This document shows positions 1 to 9,942 of a stretch of DNA of 64,000 bases, piece by piece. Every line of letters starts with the position of its first letter. Within the stretch, counting starts at the first letter, position 1. The translations under genes and the position numbers were made by a program. The notes below the pieces were generated by a model that saw only the letters and a list, made by a program, of their open reading frames with translations, did not search any database and was not told the origin of the DNA. Source of the DNA: Chloroflexota bacterium (GTDB lineage Bacteria; Chloroflexota; Anaerolineae; Aggregatilineales; Phototrophicaceae); NCBI GenBank assembly GCA_026708115.1, contig JAPOVL010000027.1:1-64000 (forward strand), given 5' to 3'.

Positions 1-146
1 CAAAAAAGGCGGCAATATGAGGGCAATTCCCCAGCATTTGAGGATAACTTGTGCATATCGAACGCGCGCGCCTTGACTGCTTGCCTAAACTTCTCGCTCC
101 TCAGCGCGGCCGTCGCGCGATGAATCAAGCGAGATCGGCCAGGTGG

Positions 147-175
147 TTGCATGATAATAGAGACTCTCCTATACT
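147..175 (+). promoter_or_regulatory. Sigma-70-type promoter of the nucleoside hydrolase gene
   Basis: A -35 box TTGCAT at 147-152 and a -10 box TATACT at 170-175 are separated by 17 bp. Transcription would begin near 182 and give a leader of about 20 nt carrying the GAAGGAG ribosome site at 191-197. This promoter lies inside the longest open frame, so the gene must start downstream of it. Confidence 0.6.
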
Positions 176-203
176 CGCGACAGGCGCTGGGAAGGAGATG
201 GTC

Positions 204-1136
204 ATGCGCAAATTCATCATTGATACGGACACCGCCTCCGACGACGCTGTCGCGCTGGTGATGGCCTTGCAAGATCCCGATATTGATGTGCGGGCAATCA
301 CGGTCGTGGCGGGCAACGTGCCTTTGAACCAGGCCGTGCAAAACGCGCTATATACGGTGGAATTGTGCGCGAAGGATACGCCTGTTTACAGCGGTTGCGC
401 CAAGCCCATCGTACGTGATCTGGAGACGGCGCAAGACGTTCATGGCGCCGATGGCATGGGCGACATCGGCCTGCCGCTCGCGGGGCGAGCGCCGGCGCCG
501 GGGCATGCGGTTGATGTGCTGCGACAGGTCATCAGGGAAAACTCTGGTGACATCACATTGGTCACGCTAGGACCATTGACCAATGTTGCGCTCGCCTTGC
601 TGCGAGAGCCGGAATTGGCTGAGCATGTCGAGCGCTGCTATATCATGGGAGGCATTGGCGAGGGGCATGGCAACGTGACGCCGACAGCCGAGTTCAACAT
701 CTGGGTGGATCCCGAAGCGGCTATAATCGTCTTTGAATCGGGCATGAAGATGACCATGGTTGGCTGGGACATCTCGTGGAAATACGCCACGTTTGATCCC
801 GGGCAAGCTGCTGAAATCCGCGATATCGGCACGCCATTGGCTCACTTTGTCGTCGATATCCAGGCGACATTGACGGAGTATGCCATTGAATCGTCACATT
901 TGCCTGGTTTTGACTTGCCCGATCCGATTACGATAGCGGTCGCCCTTAATCCCGGCATCGGGCGCTATCGGGACTATCGCGTTGATGTGACGACGGGAGA
1001 CGGTTTGCAACGGGGCATCACGGTTGTAGATGTATTGGGGGTTACGGGACGGGACCCGCAAATGACGGTGGCGACAGGCGTCGATCGCGCCGCATTCGTA
1101 GACATGCTCAAACGATCGGTGTCGTGTCCGGTCTAG
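204..1136 (+). CDS. Nucleoside hydrolase (inosine/uridine-preferring type)
   Basis: Likely hydrolyses the N-glycosidic bond of ribonucleosides to give a free base and ribose in the cytoplasm, for nucleoside salvage. The 310-residue product has the usual family length. It shows the N-terminal calcium-binding Asp cluster (DTDTASDD, residues 7-14), the HGADG segment near residue 80, the EFNIWVDPEA segment and a late DLPDP segment supplying a metal Asp. The frame is open back to a GTG at 51, but a good promoter lies at 147-175. The GGAG at 194-197 sits 6 nt before the ATG at 204, so 204 is preferred over the ATG at 198, which touches the ribosome site. The gene stands alone and converges on the LysM gene. 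Base specificity cannot be read from sequence. Confidence 0.88.
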   Translation: MRKFIIDTDTASDDAVALVMALQDPDIDVRAITVVAGNVPLNQAVQNALYTVELCAKDTPVYSGCAKPIVRDLETAQDVHGADGMGDIGLPLAGRAPAPGHAVDVLRQVIRENSGDITLVTLGPLTNVALALLREPELAEHVERCYIMGGIGEGHGNVTPTAEFNIWVDPEAAIIVFESGMKMTMVGWDISWKYATFDPGQAAEIRDIGTPLAHFVVDIQATLTEYAIESSHLPGFDLPDPITIAVALNPGIGRYRDYRVDVTTGDGLQRGITVVDVLGVTGRDPQMTVATGVDRAAFVDMLKRSVSCPV

Positions 1137-1170
1137 TTGATTGCGGCAACTTGGTCCGGCATTTTCGAGA

Positions 1171-2823
1171 CTAACGGTGAGGCAGGGGCGCGCTTTCGCC
1201 GGTGCTGCAAATGGGCCGGCCTTCCGCGAGCGCGATCACTTCCCACTGCAGGGCGCCGCCAACGCCCAGTTGCCCGGCGCTGAAGCTGATCGACGTTTGG
1301 TCGGCACTGGTCTGGAAGCTGCCAACCAGCGAGCCAGTCCCGTGGTCATAAACCTTGACTTGATAGCCGGTGGCGGCGGCGATGCCGTCCCAATAGTAGG
1401 GGCTAATGCCGCCCGGCGCGGTTTCCAAGGGGGATGTCAGCCGCAGGCCGCTGCAATCCGGAGGCGCGGTTTTTGGCGCCGCGGCAATTGGCGCCGAGGG
1501 CTCTTCCGGCTTTGCGGATCCCAATCCGCCGAATCCGCTACCCGGATTGGGAATTAAAAGCTCTGTGCCGACAGAAAGGCGCGATGGCGAAAGCCCGTCG
1601 TTGACTGCTACGATGTCCGCAACGCTGACATCGTAGCGACGCGCCAGCGCAAATAGCGTATCGCCACCCGCCACGACATGGATGAGATCGCCCACGCTCA
1701 TTTCGGTGGCGTGTTCCGCCCAGCCATTGGCGCGCGCCAAACCGTTCAAGGCTTCCTGCAGCCTCTGACCGCGCGCCAATTCAGCGTCAGAAACGGGCAA
1801 GGCGCCGCTCCAATCCAGGATAGCGGTTTTGCCGCTTCCGGTACTGGCCAGGATGCCGACGACGGTATTTCCCGCCAAAACCGTATTGCCGAAGGCGGTG
1901 GTTGCCGCGCCCCGGTGCACGGTCATGCTCAGCGCATTGCGGTGAACCTGTTGAAAACTGACCAGCGATTGAAGATGGATGTCGACGTCGTTCACAGTTA
2001 AATTAACGCCGGATCTGTCCGGCGTTTGAATAGCGAGCATCGGCTGCGCCGCATCACAATCGGTTATTTCTCTCGCCGATGAGAATGACAGGGCCTGCAG
2101 GGCGAAGGGATCAGCGGCATCGACAACCGGCAGGGACGCCATCCCTTGCAGCGGCGCCAGATGATCCCGCTCCACCCAAGATATTGCGCCGGCGTTGACA
2201 AGTCGCAGCCATTCGCCTGCGCTCGTCCTGGCGTCTACCAGTGCGATCTCGTCCTTTTGCAGTTGCCCCAACTCTTCGGCGATCTTGGCGGCTTGAGAGA
2301 AGCGAGTTGTAGACTCGAGCGCGACTGTGCTTAGGGGCTCTCGGATCTCATCTATCTCGGAGAGATCAACCTCATGGTCGAGTGTCGCGTCGCCGGCGAG
2401 CAGCATAATCACGCCGGAGCCCGGGCGCGACTGAGGCAGATTCGCCTGCAGGTTCATGATGGCCAGGCCCCAATGTCCTCTTTCGACATCCAGCGCGGAA
2501 GTTTGCAGTCTTGTCAATTGGGCGAGCGACGCGCGCGCGCCGGGCGTGTCGAAATCAGCGGAGGTTGAATCCCCTGCGAAACTGGCATCGACTTGGGAAT
2601 GACCGTAGCACAAACTGTTGCGATCAAGATCGGCGCAGCGCTCGCTCAAGTCCAGCAGTGCCCCGGCGACGATTTCCTTACAGACTGCTTCTTGCGCGTC
2701 GGCCGAGCGAAGGGCAAAAACGAGCAGAAGCGGCAATATCAGAGCGAATCGTTTGTGAGGCAAAGCGGTTACACTTCCGGCCGGCGCCGCTCGGCGGCGG
2801 CGAATTTGGGCTACCGTGGTCAC
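1171..2823 (-). CDS. Secreted LysM-domain protein with C-terminal Ig/Fn3-like domain
   Basis: A 550-residue exported protein of unknown role. After an Arg-rich start comes a hydrophobic signal segment (about residues 25-43, ending SADA then Gln). Residues 45-350 match nothing I recognise but keep a few Cys. A LysM domain lies at about 380-426 (IHVVAGGDTLFALARRY then LSVGTELLIPNP) and usually binds peptidoglycan or other GlcNAc polymers. A linker rich in Pro and Ala leads to a beta-sandwich-like domain at about 456-545 (YYWDGIAAATGYQVKVYD). The start used is a GTG with no clear ribosome site. A TTG at 2763 would give a cleaner signal peptide and is a real alternative. It lies downstream of and co-oriented with glnS. 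Confidence 0.72.
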   Translation of the reverse strand: MTTVAQIRRRRAAPAGSVTALPHKRFALILPLLLVFALRSADAQEAVCKEIVAGALLDLSERCADLDRNSLCYGHSQVDASFAGDSTSADFDTPGARASLAQLTRLQTSALDVERGHWGLAIMNLQANLPQSRPGSGVIMLLAGDATLDHEVDLSEIDEIREPLSTVALESTTRFSQAAKIAEELGQLQKDEIALVDARTSAGEWLRLVNAGAISWVERDHLAPLQGMASLPVVDAADPFALQALSFSSAREITDCDAAQPMLAIQTPDRSGVNLTVNDVDIHLQSLVSFQQVHRNALSMTVHRGAATTAFGNTVLAGNTVVGILASTGSGKTAILDWSGALPVSDAELARGQRLQEALNGLARANGWAEHATEMSVGDLIHVVAGGDTLFALARRYDVSVADIVAVNDGLSPSRLSVGTELLIPNPGSGFGGLGSAKPEEPSAPIAAAPKTAPPDCSGLRLTSPLETAPGGISPYYWDGIAAATGYQVKVYDHGTGSLVGSFQTSADQTSISFSAGQLGVGGALQWEVIALAEGRPICSTGESAPLPHR

Positions 2824-2927
2824 AGAAAATAATAAATCTGCTCGGCTATCGCAAATCGCGGTTTATTAGCAAGGAGACCAGGTGACTTTATGCTAGCATA
2901 TGAGCCAGATCCGTACCCCACGCTTAA

Positions 2928-4640
2928 TCAACGATTGCCGCCCTTCTTCTTCCGCGCTTGCCCTCCGCCCTTCTTCCGCGCTTTGGACCATTGATCGCGC
3001 AGCGCAACCGTGCGATTGAAGACGAGTTTGTCGGGGGTGGAACCGGGGTCGACTGCAAAATAAGCCAACCGTTCGAACTGGAAGCGATCACCACTTTTGG
3101 CATGGCGGACGCTGGGTTCAACGAAGACCGGGTCCAGGACGCGCAAGGAATCCGGATTGATGAAATCGGTGAAGTCCTTTTGGCTGTCGGCTTCCGGGTC
3201 TTCGACAGTGAAAAGACTATCATAGAGCCGCGCTTCCGCCTTTAGGGCGTGCCGCGCGGATACCCAGTGCAAGGTCGCTTTGACGCGCCTGCCGTCGGGC
3301 GCGGCGCCGCCTCGCGTGGTCGGATCGTAAGTGCAGCGGAGTTCCAGGATCTCGCCTTCGTCGTCTTTGATGACATCGGTACAGGTGATGAAATAGGCGT
3401 AACGGAGCCGCACTTCCCGGCCTGGCGCCAAACGGAAGAACTTGCGCGGGGGGTCTTCCATGAAGTCGTCGCGTTCGATGTACAGCACTTTGGAAAAGGG
3501 GACCTTGCGCCTGCCAGCCGATTCATCTTCCGGATTGTTGATCGCTTCCAGTTCTTCAACCAGGTCGTCGGGGTAATTCTCAATCACGACCTTGAGCGGA
3601 TTAAGCACGGCCATGACTCGATCAGCGGTTTTGTTCAGATGTTGGCGGATGTGATACTCCAGTTTATGAAAGGCGACCACGCCCTTGACTTTGCCGACGC
3701 CGATATCGTCACAGAATTGCCGGATCGCTTCCGGCGAGTACCCGCGGCGTCGTAGCCCGGCGATGGTCGGCATGCGCGGATCGTCCCATCCGCTGACATG
3801 GTTTTCTTGCACCAGCCGAATCAATTTGCGCTTGCTAAGCACGGTATGGCTGAGTTCCAGCCGGGCGAATTCGATTTGCTGCGGATGGTAGATCTCGATA
3901 TTGTCCAGATACCAATCGTAGAGCGGACGATGGTCTTCGTATTCCAGCGTGCAAATCGAGTGCGTGATGCCTTCGATCGAGTCCGATTGTCCGTGAGCGA
4001 AGTCGTACATGGGATAGATTTTCCACTTGGCGCCCGTGCGCGGGTGGGGGGCATCGAGGATGCGATACATGACCGGATCACGCATGTTGATATTGCCCGA
4101 TGTCATGTCGATTTTGGCGCGCAATACGGCTTCGCCTTCTTTGAAAGCGCCAGCGCGCATTTTCTCGAAGAGCGCCAAGTTTTCTTCGACAGGGCGGTCG
4201 CGGTAGGGGCTTTTCACCCCCGGCTTGGTCAGCGTGCCGCGGTACTCGCGGATCTCGTCCTGGCTAAGCTCGTCGACATATGCCTTGCCAATCTGAATGA
4301 GTTCAATCGCCATTTCATATAGCTGGTCGAAGTAATCAGAGGCGAAATAGAGGCGATCATCCCAGTCGTAGCCAAGCCAACGCAGATCTTCGGTGATGGC
4401 GTCGATATATTCCTGCTCTTCCTTTGCCGGATTAGTATCGTCAAAGCGCAGGTTGCACAAACCGCCGTATTGTTCCGCGATGCCGAAGTTCAAACAGATA
4501 GACTTGGCATGGCCAATGTGCAAATAGCCGTTGGGTTCTGGCGGAAAGCGCGTATGTACGTTGCCGTCAAAGCGCCCGCTTTCGGCGTGTTCGTCGATGA
4601 TATCGGTGATGAAATTCTTCTTGGTCTCGTTTGCCGACAT
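2928..4640 (-). CDS. glnS: Glutaminyl-tRNA synthetase
   Basis: Charges tRNA-Gln with glutamine in the cytoplasm. The class I signatures are present: [15 protein letters not shown] near residue 40, containing HIGH, and VLSKRKL near 270 as the KMSKS loop. The beta-barrel anticodon-binding half follows ([18 protein letters not shown]). The 570-residue length fits GlnRS. The ATG at 4640 has GGGAAAG upstream and matches the family N-terminus; a TTG 27 bp upstream is less likely. The C-terminus ends in a Lys/Gly-rich tail (about the last 20 residues) beyond the usual end, perhaps aiding RNA binding. A matching promoter lies at 4679-4707. Presence of GlnRS implies direct glutaminylation rather than sole dependence on the GatCAB route. 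Confidence 0.97.
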   Translation of the reverse strand: MSANETKKNFITDIIDEHAESGRFDGNVHTRFPPEPNGYLHIGHAKSICLNFGIAEQYGGLCNLRFDDTNPAKEEQEYIDAITEDLRWLGYDWDDRLYFASDYFDQLYEMAIELIQIGKAYVDELSQDEIREYRGTLTKPGVKSPYRDRPVEENLALFEKMRAGAFKEGEAVLRAKIDMTSGNINMRDPVMYRILDAPHPRTGAKWKIYPMYDFAHGQSDSIEGITHSICTLEYEDHRPLYDWYLDNIEIYHPQQIEFARLELSHTVLSKRKLIRLVQENHVSGWDDPRMPTIAGLRRRGYSPEAIRQFCDDIGVGKVKGVVAFHKLEYHIRQHLNKTADRVMAVLNPLKVVIENYPDDLVEELEAINNPEDESAGRRKVPFSKVLYIERDDFMEDPPRKFFRLAPGREVRLRYAYFITCTDVIKDDEGEILELRCTYDPTTRGGAAPDGRRVKATLHWVSARHALKAEARLYDSLFTVEDPEADSQKDFTDFINPDSLRVLDPVFVEPSVRHAKSGDRFQFERLAYFAVDPGSTPDKLVFNRTVALRDQWSKARKKGGGQARKKKGGNR

Positions 4641-4678
4641 GTCTACTTTCCCAAGATTGAAATACAAGCTGAGTTTCT

Positions 4679-4707
4679 ATCATATTCTTCCGTCGCTATT
4701 CGTTCAA
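4679..4707 (-). promoter_or_regulatory. Sigma-70-type promoter of glnS
   Basis: On the minus strand, TTGAAC (4702-4707) and TATGAT (4679-4684) are separated by 17 bp, placing the start of transcription near 4672, about 30 nt before the glnS ATG at 4640. Confidence 0.6.
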
Positions 4708-4795
4708 GAGGGGCTGTTCATCAGGGCAATCGCACCAGAACCAATATTGAGTAGTTCCAATTAAGTAATAAACATTCCGAATGCCGCTTTTCTAA

Positions 4796-4821
4796 CCCTT
4801 TCCCCGGCCCCTCCCCGAAGC
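4796..4821. repeat. Half copy of the C-rich intergenic element
   Basis: A run of C-rich sequence with the core CCCTTTCCCCGGCCCCTCCCC. It resembles the reverse complement of the right half of the element at 22793-22833 (GGGGAAGGGCCGGGGATGGG). It occurs in non-coding sequence and looks like a degraded copy. Confidence 0.4.
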
Positions 4822-4893
4822 ATCTCAAAAAGCGGACACCTTTTCACCATACGCGATATCACCGCAAAACCTGAGTTTACTTCAGTGATTTTT

Positions 4894-4918
4894 GGGCGAC
4901 CTGATAGGTCGCCCCTAC
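4894..4918. repeat. REP-like palindrome (GGGCGACC...GGTCGCCCCTAC)
   Basis: A 25-bp palindromic unit: GGGCGACCT, short loop, AGGTCGCCC, then CTAC. The same unit is found at 14875-14899, and variants occur at 9796, 18537, 46243 and 62445. All copies are intergenic. Confidence 0.7.
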
Positions 4919-5185
4919 GGACTTCGTCGTAAGAGATGCCTAGCGATCGGCGTAGGTTTCGGATTGAAGTTTGTCCGTCTTTGTCCATTGCGGACACAGT
5001 AAACTCGCTCTTGGACAATGCCGCTTCGTTTGGGCCGGGCACCGGGTTTGAAAAGCGGCGGCTGTGTGTGTTGTCAAGTGAAGGATAAAGCAAGGCGGGG
5101 AGAAAAGGGCGACTGTAAGTTCGCGGTTTCGGCATAGTGGGCTAACTATCGATTGACATAGTCTCGTTCCCGGGCATTTTCGGCG

Positions 5186-5215
5186 TTTCCATGTATTGCA
5201 GCTGCCTCATATAAT
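5186..5215 (+). promoter_or_regulatory. Putative promoter of the CopC-CopD fusion gene
   Basis: A perfect TATAAT at 5210-5215 is preceded by a weak -35 TTTCCA at 5186-5191 with an 18-bp spacer. Transcription would start near 5222, about 25-40 nt before the candidate start codons at 5248 and 5260. Confidence 0.45.
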
Positions 5216-5247
5216 GAAGTCATGTTGACAGTTTCCATGCCAGCGGC

Positions 5248-7485
5248 ATGCTCGCTCCAATGAGACTACCGCGTCTATTGCTCGCTTTGTCGGTTCTGTT
5301 AGTCTCGCCCGTGCTGATACGGGCGCATGGATATGTCGTGCGGGCGATACCCGCCGACCGCAGCACGCTCGAGCGCCCGCCAACACGCCTGCAATATTGG
5401 TTCAGCGAAGCGCTTGAACCACGTTTCAGCGAGATCAATCTGCGCGATCAGACGGGTAAGATCATCGCCAGCGGCGGCGTCGATCAAGACAGTCTTTCTT
5501 TGTTATCACTTCGCGTGCCGAGCGGCTTGCCCGACGGCGCCTATATCGTCGAATTGCGCCCGGCATTTGCCAGCGACGGCCATGTCATCGCCGAAAGCCG
5601 CGTTTTCTTCGTGGGGGAGGAGGTCGGCGGCGTAAGCGGAAGAGCCGCCGACGACAGGGCCATTCCACTTGAAGTCTTCTGGAGATACTTGCTCGGTATC
5701 GCGAATACGCTATTCTTTGGCGGATCTTTTGCTTACGCCGCTGTTCTATTGCCCGCCTGGGGCAGCGCAGGCAGCTTCTCAGGAGGTTTGCCATCGCGGG
5801 TCATGGGTCGCCTGCGCAATTGCTTCGTTTTGGCTACGGCAATCGCCATCAGCGCAAATTTGCTCGCGCTGATTCAGCAGTCGATGGTCTTTTTCAACGC
5901 GGACGCCTCTCAAGTAGTCGAAGGGGGTCTTTGGCAGGTGGTGCAGATTGGCTCGCGCTTCGGCGACATCTGGACCTTCCGCATGGTCTTGCTCGTCTTT
6001 ACCGCCGTGCTTATTTTCGCTGCCGAATACATCCGCGAAACGATTCCTCAGATGTCTGTGGGCATCTGGAAAGGGATGATCTGGCTCGGCGCTCTCTTTA
6101 TCGGCTTGAGCATGATAAGCAGTCACGCAGCTGGATCATTGGTACTGCCCTGGATTGCCATCTTGGTCAATTGGATTCACGCGCTGGCGGTCGCCGGTTG
6201 GGTTGGCGGTCTCTTCGCTTTGACACTGGTGCTGCCAATTGCGCTTGATCCTTACGCAGAGGAGGAAAGACGGCGGGCGCGCGCGGCGGTATTGATGCGA
6301 TTTTCGCGCGTTGCCAAGATCCTGGTCATGATAGTGATTGTCAGCGGCGCGTACAATGCGCTGAATTATTTTGCCAGTCCGGCGGAGATCGCGACCAGCT
6401 ACGGCAGCGCGCTGGGCAGAAAGCTCCTGCTTGTCGTCTTGCTGCTGCTGGCGGGCGGGTGGCAGCATCTGACGCTGCGGCCGCGCCTTTTGGCGGGAAT
6501 CCGGAGCAAGCTGGAAAGAGTTGGCATTCGATTTAGGGAAGAAATCCGAGAACGTTTGTTGCGGCTGGAAGTTCTATTGGCGCTGGCGACCCTGCTCGCG
6601 GTTTCCTGGCTCAGCGCGACGCCCATTCCAGCACCGCAGTCCGCGCCGCCCGACGCCCAAGTTCCGCAAGCGACAGGGATATCCGGCGACTTCACGATAA
6701 GCGCTGCCGCGCTGCCCGGCGGACCCGGCGTCAATACTTACGATCTGCTGGTCAGCCGGGCCGGCGCGCCGGTTGCGGGCCTCGATGTCTACTTGCAGTT
6801 GGTCCATCCGGAAGATGGGCGGCGCAGCCCGTGGCAGCGGGCGGAAGAGGCGGAAGCGGGTCTTTATGTGGCTGTGGGGGACGATATCGACAGAACGGGT
6901 ACCTGGTGGACACTGGTTGATGTTGTCGAGGGCGACGGACAAACCCGAGCGGCCTTTAGCTGGCAGATCAGCGCAAGCGCCGCCGTGGTGCAGACGCGCG
7001 AGGCCAATTTGGCGCAGATCATATCGCTGGCGGCGGTCTTGATCACGATAGGCGGGCTGGCTTATCCGGCGGGAAAGCGCCTGCTGGCCAGGATGCGTCT
7101 GGGTATGGCAAGCTGTCTGCTGGCGGGAGGCGCAGTTGTTGTGACGCTGGCTACGATGGGCATTGGGGCGGCGCTGATCGCCGAGCGGCAGCGAGACTAT
7201 GAACGCACGCTCAACCCGCCGCCGGAAGTTGTCAATGTCGTGTTGCCTGATGCCGAGTCATTGGCGCGGGGCGCGGCGCTGTACCAGGCACACTGTCTGG
7301 TTTGGCAGGGTCAGTCGGCCGATTTCCGCGCTTTGCGGGGACAGTTAGGGGCGGTGGGCGATGATTTTCTGTATGCGGCAGTGAGGGCGGGTTGGCGGGA
7401 CTTGCCGCCCTGTTCGGGGGAGCTTGGCGACGGGGCGGTTTGGGATATTGTGAATTTTTTCCGCGGGTTTGAGGGGCGTCAATGA
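5248..7485 (+). CDS. CopC-CopD copper protein with YtkA-like and degenerate cytochrome-c-like domains
   Basis: Membrane copper-handling protein of 745 residues. Order: signal peptide (1-26); CopC domain (27-122), with His27 as the first mature residue and a later DGH (110-112), the usual Cu(II) ligand pattern; CopD-type membrane domain of about eight helices (140-455); YtkA-like beta-sandwich (about 478-575); two more helices (588-607, 619-645); and a C-terminal cytochrome-c-like fold (668-745). In that last domain the haem motif CxxCH reads CLVWQ (683-687), and the methionine expected near DLPPCSGEL is Leu, so covalent haem binding appears lost. CopC-CopD fusions are known; the terminal cytochrome relic is unusual. 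Neither the ATG at 5248 nor that at 5260 has a clear ribosome site. Confidence 0.88.
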   Translation: MLAPMRLPRLLLALSVLLVSPVLIRAHGYVVRAIPADRSTLERPPTRLQYWFSEALEPRFSEINLRDQTGKIIASGGVDQDSLSLLSLRVPSGLPDGAYIVELRPAFASDGHVIAESRVFFVGEEVGGVSGRAADDRAIPLEVFWRYLLGIANTLFFGGSFAYAAVLLPAWGSAGSFSGGLPSRVMGRLRNCFVLATAIAISANLLALIQQSMVFFNADASQVVEGGLWQVVQIGSRFGDIWTFRMVLLVFTAVLIFAAEYIRETIPQMSVGIWKGMIWLGALFIGLSMISSHAAGSLVLPWIAILVNWIHALAVAGWVGGLFALTLVLPIALDPYAEEERRRARAAVLMRFSRVAKILVMIVIVSGAYNALNYFASPAEIATSYGSALGRKLLLVVLLLLAGGWQHLTLRPRLLAGIRSKLERVGIRFREEIRERLLRLEVLLALATLLAVSWLSATPIPAPQSAPPDAQVPQATGISGDFTISAAALPGGPGVNTYDLLVSRAGAPVAGLDVYLQLVHPEDGRRSPWQRAEEAEAGLYVAVGDDIDRTGTWWTLVDVVEGDGQTRAAFSWQISASAAVVQTREANLAQIISLAAVLITIGGLAYPAGKRLLARMRLGMASCLLAGGAVVVTLATMGIGAALIAERQRDYERTLNPPPEVVNVVLPDAESLARGAALYQAHCLVWQGQSADFRALRGQLGAVGDDFLYAAVRAGWRDLPPCSGELGDGAVWDIVNFFRGFEGRQ

Positions 7486-7518
7486 CAGGTAGATTGAGAT
7501 TGCCGTTCGCCAGACAGG

Positions 7519-9713
7519 CTAGCGCAGGAAGGCTTCGTTCAAGCCGCCGTCGACGCTGATGATGTGCCCGGTGGTCTTGCTGAAGGCGTCGCTAATCAAG
7601 AGATAGGCGACTTCGGCTTCGTCTTCGGGGGTGATGGCGCATTTGGTCAAGGTGCGCTGGGCATAGAAGTTGGCGAGCTGATCGCGCAACTCGGGCGTGG
7701 AGGCGTCCTCGCAATAGTCGATGTCGTACTTAATCAGGGAACTGATGACGCGATCGCGGGGGAACATGCTGCTGCCTTTGACGACGGTGGCCGGCGCTAG
7801 GCCATTGACCCGAACCAGGGGGCTAGCTCGATGGCCATCTCGCGCACGAGGTGATTGGCAGCAGCCTTGCTGGTGTCGTATGCCACCGATCCTTTCTTGG
7901 ATACGACAGCATTGACGCTGGTCGTCAATACGAGCGCTGCCGGCAAGCCCTGCATTTGCCAAATCGGTTCCGCGCAGTCCGCAACGATGTATCCGCCGAG
8001 CACATTGACGTCAAAAGTGAAGCGCCACTTGTCGTCGGGGATGTGCCCGGTCTTGTCCGGCGCGAAGAAGACGCCAGCCGTGACGATAATGTCGTCGATA
8101 CCTCCGTAAGCCAGCAGTACTTGATTCATAAATTCGCGGACGCTTTCGTGCGTCGTGATATTGACCGGCAGCGCGATCGCTTGCCCGCAGTTGGATATGC
8201 CGGAGCCGGCCACGCCGATCCCGGCGCCGTATGTCGCGGTTAATTCGTCCGCGGTGGCTTGCGCCGCGCCGAGGTTAAGATCCGCGCAGACTACATGCGC
8301 GCCTTCTTCGGCGACGCGTTTGGCGGCGGCGACGCCGATGCCGCTGCCGGCTCCTACGACGAGCACGACTTTGCGCTCCAAGGGGCGTTCGGGCGGCATG
8401 CGCTGGAGCTTGGCTTCTTCCAAAGCCCAGTACTCGATGTCAAAGGCTTCTTGCCAGGGCAGGGCGACGTAGTCGCCGACGGCTTCGGCGCCGCGCATGA
8501 CGGCAATGGCGCAGTTGTAGAACTCGGCGGTGACGCGGGATTCGCTCTTGTTCTTGCCGTAGGCGATCATGCCGATACCGGGAATCAATATCACGCGGGG
8601 ATTGGCATCGCGGATAGCCGGGCTGTCGGGATGTTTGCAGGCCTCGTAATATGTAGAGTAGTCCAGGCGATACTGCGCGACGCCTTCACTCAACTTTTGC
8701 AAGAGGGCCTCGCCGTCCTCGCGCTGCGGGTCCCAATCCACATAGAGCGGTTTGATCTTGGTGCGCAAGAAATGGTCCGGGCATGATGTGCCCAATTCGG
8801 CCAGGCGCCCCGCTTCATTGCTGTTGACGAATGCGAGGACATCAGCGTCGTGTTGAATGGTGGCGATGAAACGGTTCTCCGTGGAAACCATACCGCGCAG
8901 CTGGGGCAGTATCTCGACCAGGATGTCGTCACGTTCGCAGGGAGTCAGGGACTCGTATTTGGCGCCGCCAAAGGTGGTAGCGCCCATGTCGTTCTGACTG
9001 AGATGGCGGGCGGCTTTTTCGATCAGGGTCAGCGAGCGTTCATAACATGTTTTATCGTCGTCGGCCCAGTTGATCAGTCCGTGGCCGCCGAGGACGATGC
9101 CGACGATGTCGGGATTGGCGGCGATGGCCTCTCCCAAGCGCAAACCCAGATCAAAACCCGGGCGCTGCCAATCGACCCAGAGCACATCGTCGCCATAGAT
9201 GTCGCGCGTCAGTTGCTCGCCATTGCTGCAGGCGGCAATAGCGATGACCGCGTTGGGATGGGTGTGATCAACATGGCGGTAAGGTATGAAGGCGTGCAGG
9301 GGCGTGTCGATGGAGCTGGCGCGGGGATTCAAGTTGAAGACGCAATGCGGGTACATGGACACCATCTCGTCTTCGATGGCTGACTTGACGCCTTTGACCT
9401 CGGCCGCATGATAGACGCCCTGAAGCTGCAATAGCTTGTCCATATAGAGCGAGGCGAAGTTGGCGCGTTTGGCGGTGCGGAGGTCGCCGCCCGAGCCTTT
9501 GACGAACATCACGTCGACTTGGTCGCCGGTCAATGGGTCGACTTGCATAATTTTGCTGGAGGTATTGCCGCCGCCGGTGTTGGTGATACGCTGGTCCTGG
9601 CCCAAGAGATTTGAGCGATATACCAGGCGATCGACTTCATCCAGCGAGTTGACGTGTTTGTCGTCCCAAAGGTATTTGACGAAACGGTATGAGTCGGGCT
9701 TGAAGAGCTGCAT
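7519..9713 (-). pseudogene. Bifunctional rhamnulose-1-phosphate aldolase / short-chain dehydrogenase, frameshifted
   Basis: A RhaD-RhaE (YuxG-type) fusion: a class II aldolase half splits rhamnulose-1-phosphate to DHAP and lactaldehyde, and an SDR half oxidises lactaldehyde. The aldolase half (about residues 1-430) shows GGGNTSSK, HTHPNAV and GHGLINW. The SDR half shows VVGAGSGIGVAAAKR and the YDTSKAA active site. The frame breaks at 7818-7822, a run of five G on the plus strand. One more base there restores the text from IELAP straight into LVRVNGLAPAT and on to the normal C-terminus ISVDGGLNEAFLR at 7519. As it stands the product stops at 7797, losing about 90 residues. This may be a real inactivation or a homopolymer sequencing error. 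The repaired length would be about 731 residues. It is the last gene of the rhamnose run, after a 229-bp gap. Confidence 0.85.
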
Positions 9714-9795
9714 TTGCTTTTCCCTGTTGCCTTGTGCTACGTAAATAGTACCAAGTAATCATGCGAAAAAGTGATTAGAAATCTATGGATGGAGT

Positions 9796-9820
9796 GGGCG
9801 AGCCGCCGGCTCGCCCGTAC
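9796..9820. repeat. REP-like palindrome between rhaA and the aldolase gene
   Basis: GGGCGAGCC, GCC, GGCTCGCCC followed by GTAC: a 25-bp unit of the dispersed palindrome family. It lies in the 229-bp gap (9714-9942) that otherwise shows nothing I can name. Confidence 0.65.
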
Positions 9821-9942
9821 AACTTTCCGCTTATTTTGGAGATTTCATTCAAGCGGCGGTCATTATAATTACTTACTTGGAAACTTTGGTTGTCGCGTTC
9901 TCGATGTCGAATGGCGGCGCCCCTTTGCTTGCGACAGCGAGT

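Larger units (their letters stand above)
4708..5185. other. Gene-poor intergenic region between glnS and the copper gene
   Basis: Between the divergent glnS and CopC-CopD promoters I see no convincing gene. A 124-codon frame on the minus strand (4761-5135) matches nothing, has no ribosome site and is built partly from two repeat elements: a C-rich element at 4796-4821 and the palindrome at 4894-4918. The remainder is unremarkable. Confidence 0.55.

Noticed and set aside
4761..5135. 124-codon frame on the minus strand
   Set aside because: No ribosome site or homology, low-complexity Arg-rich text, and it spans two dispersed repeat elements.
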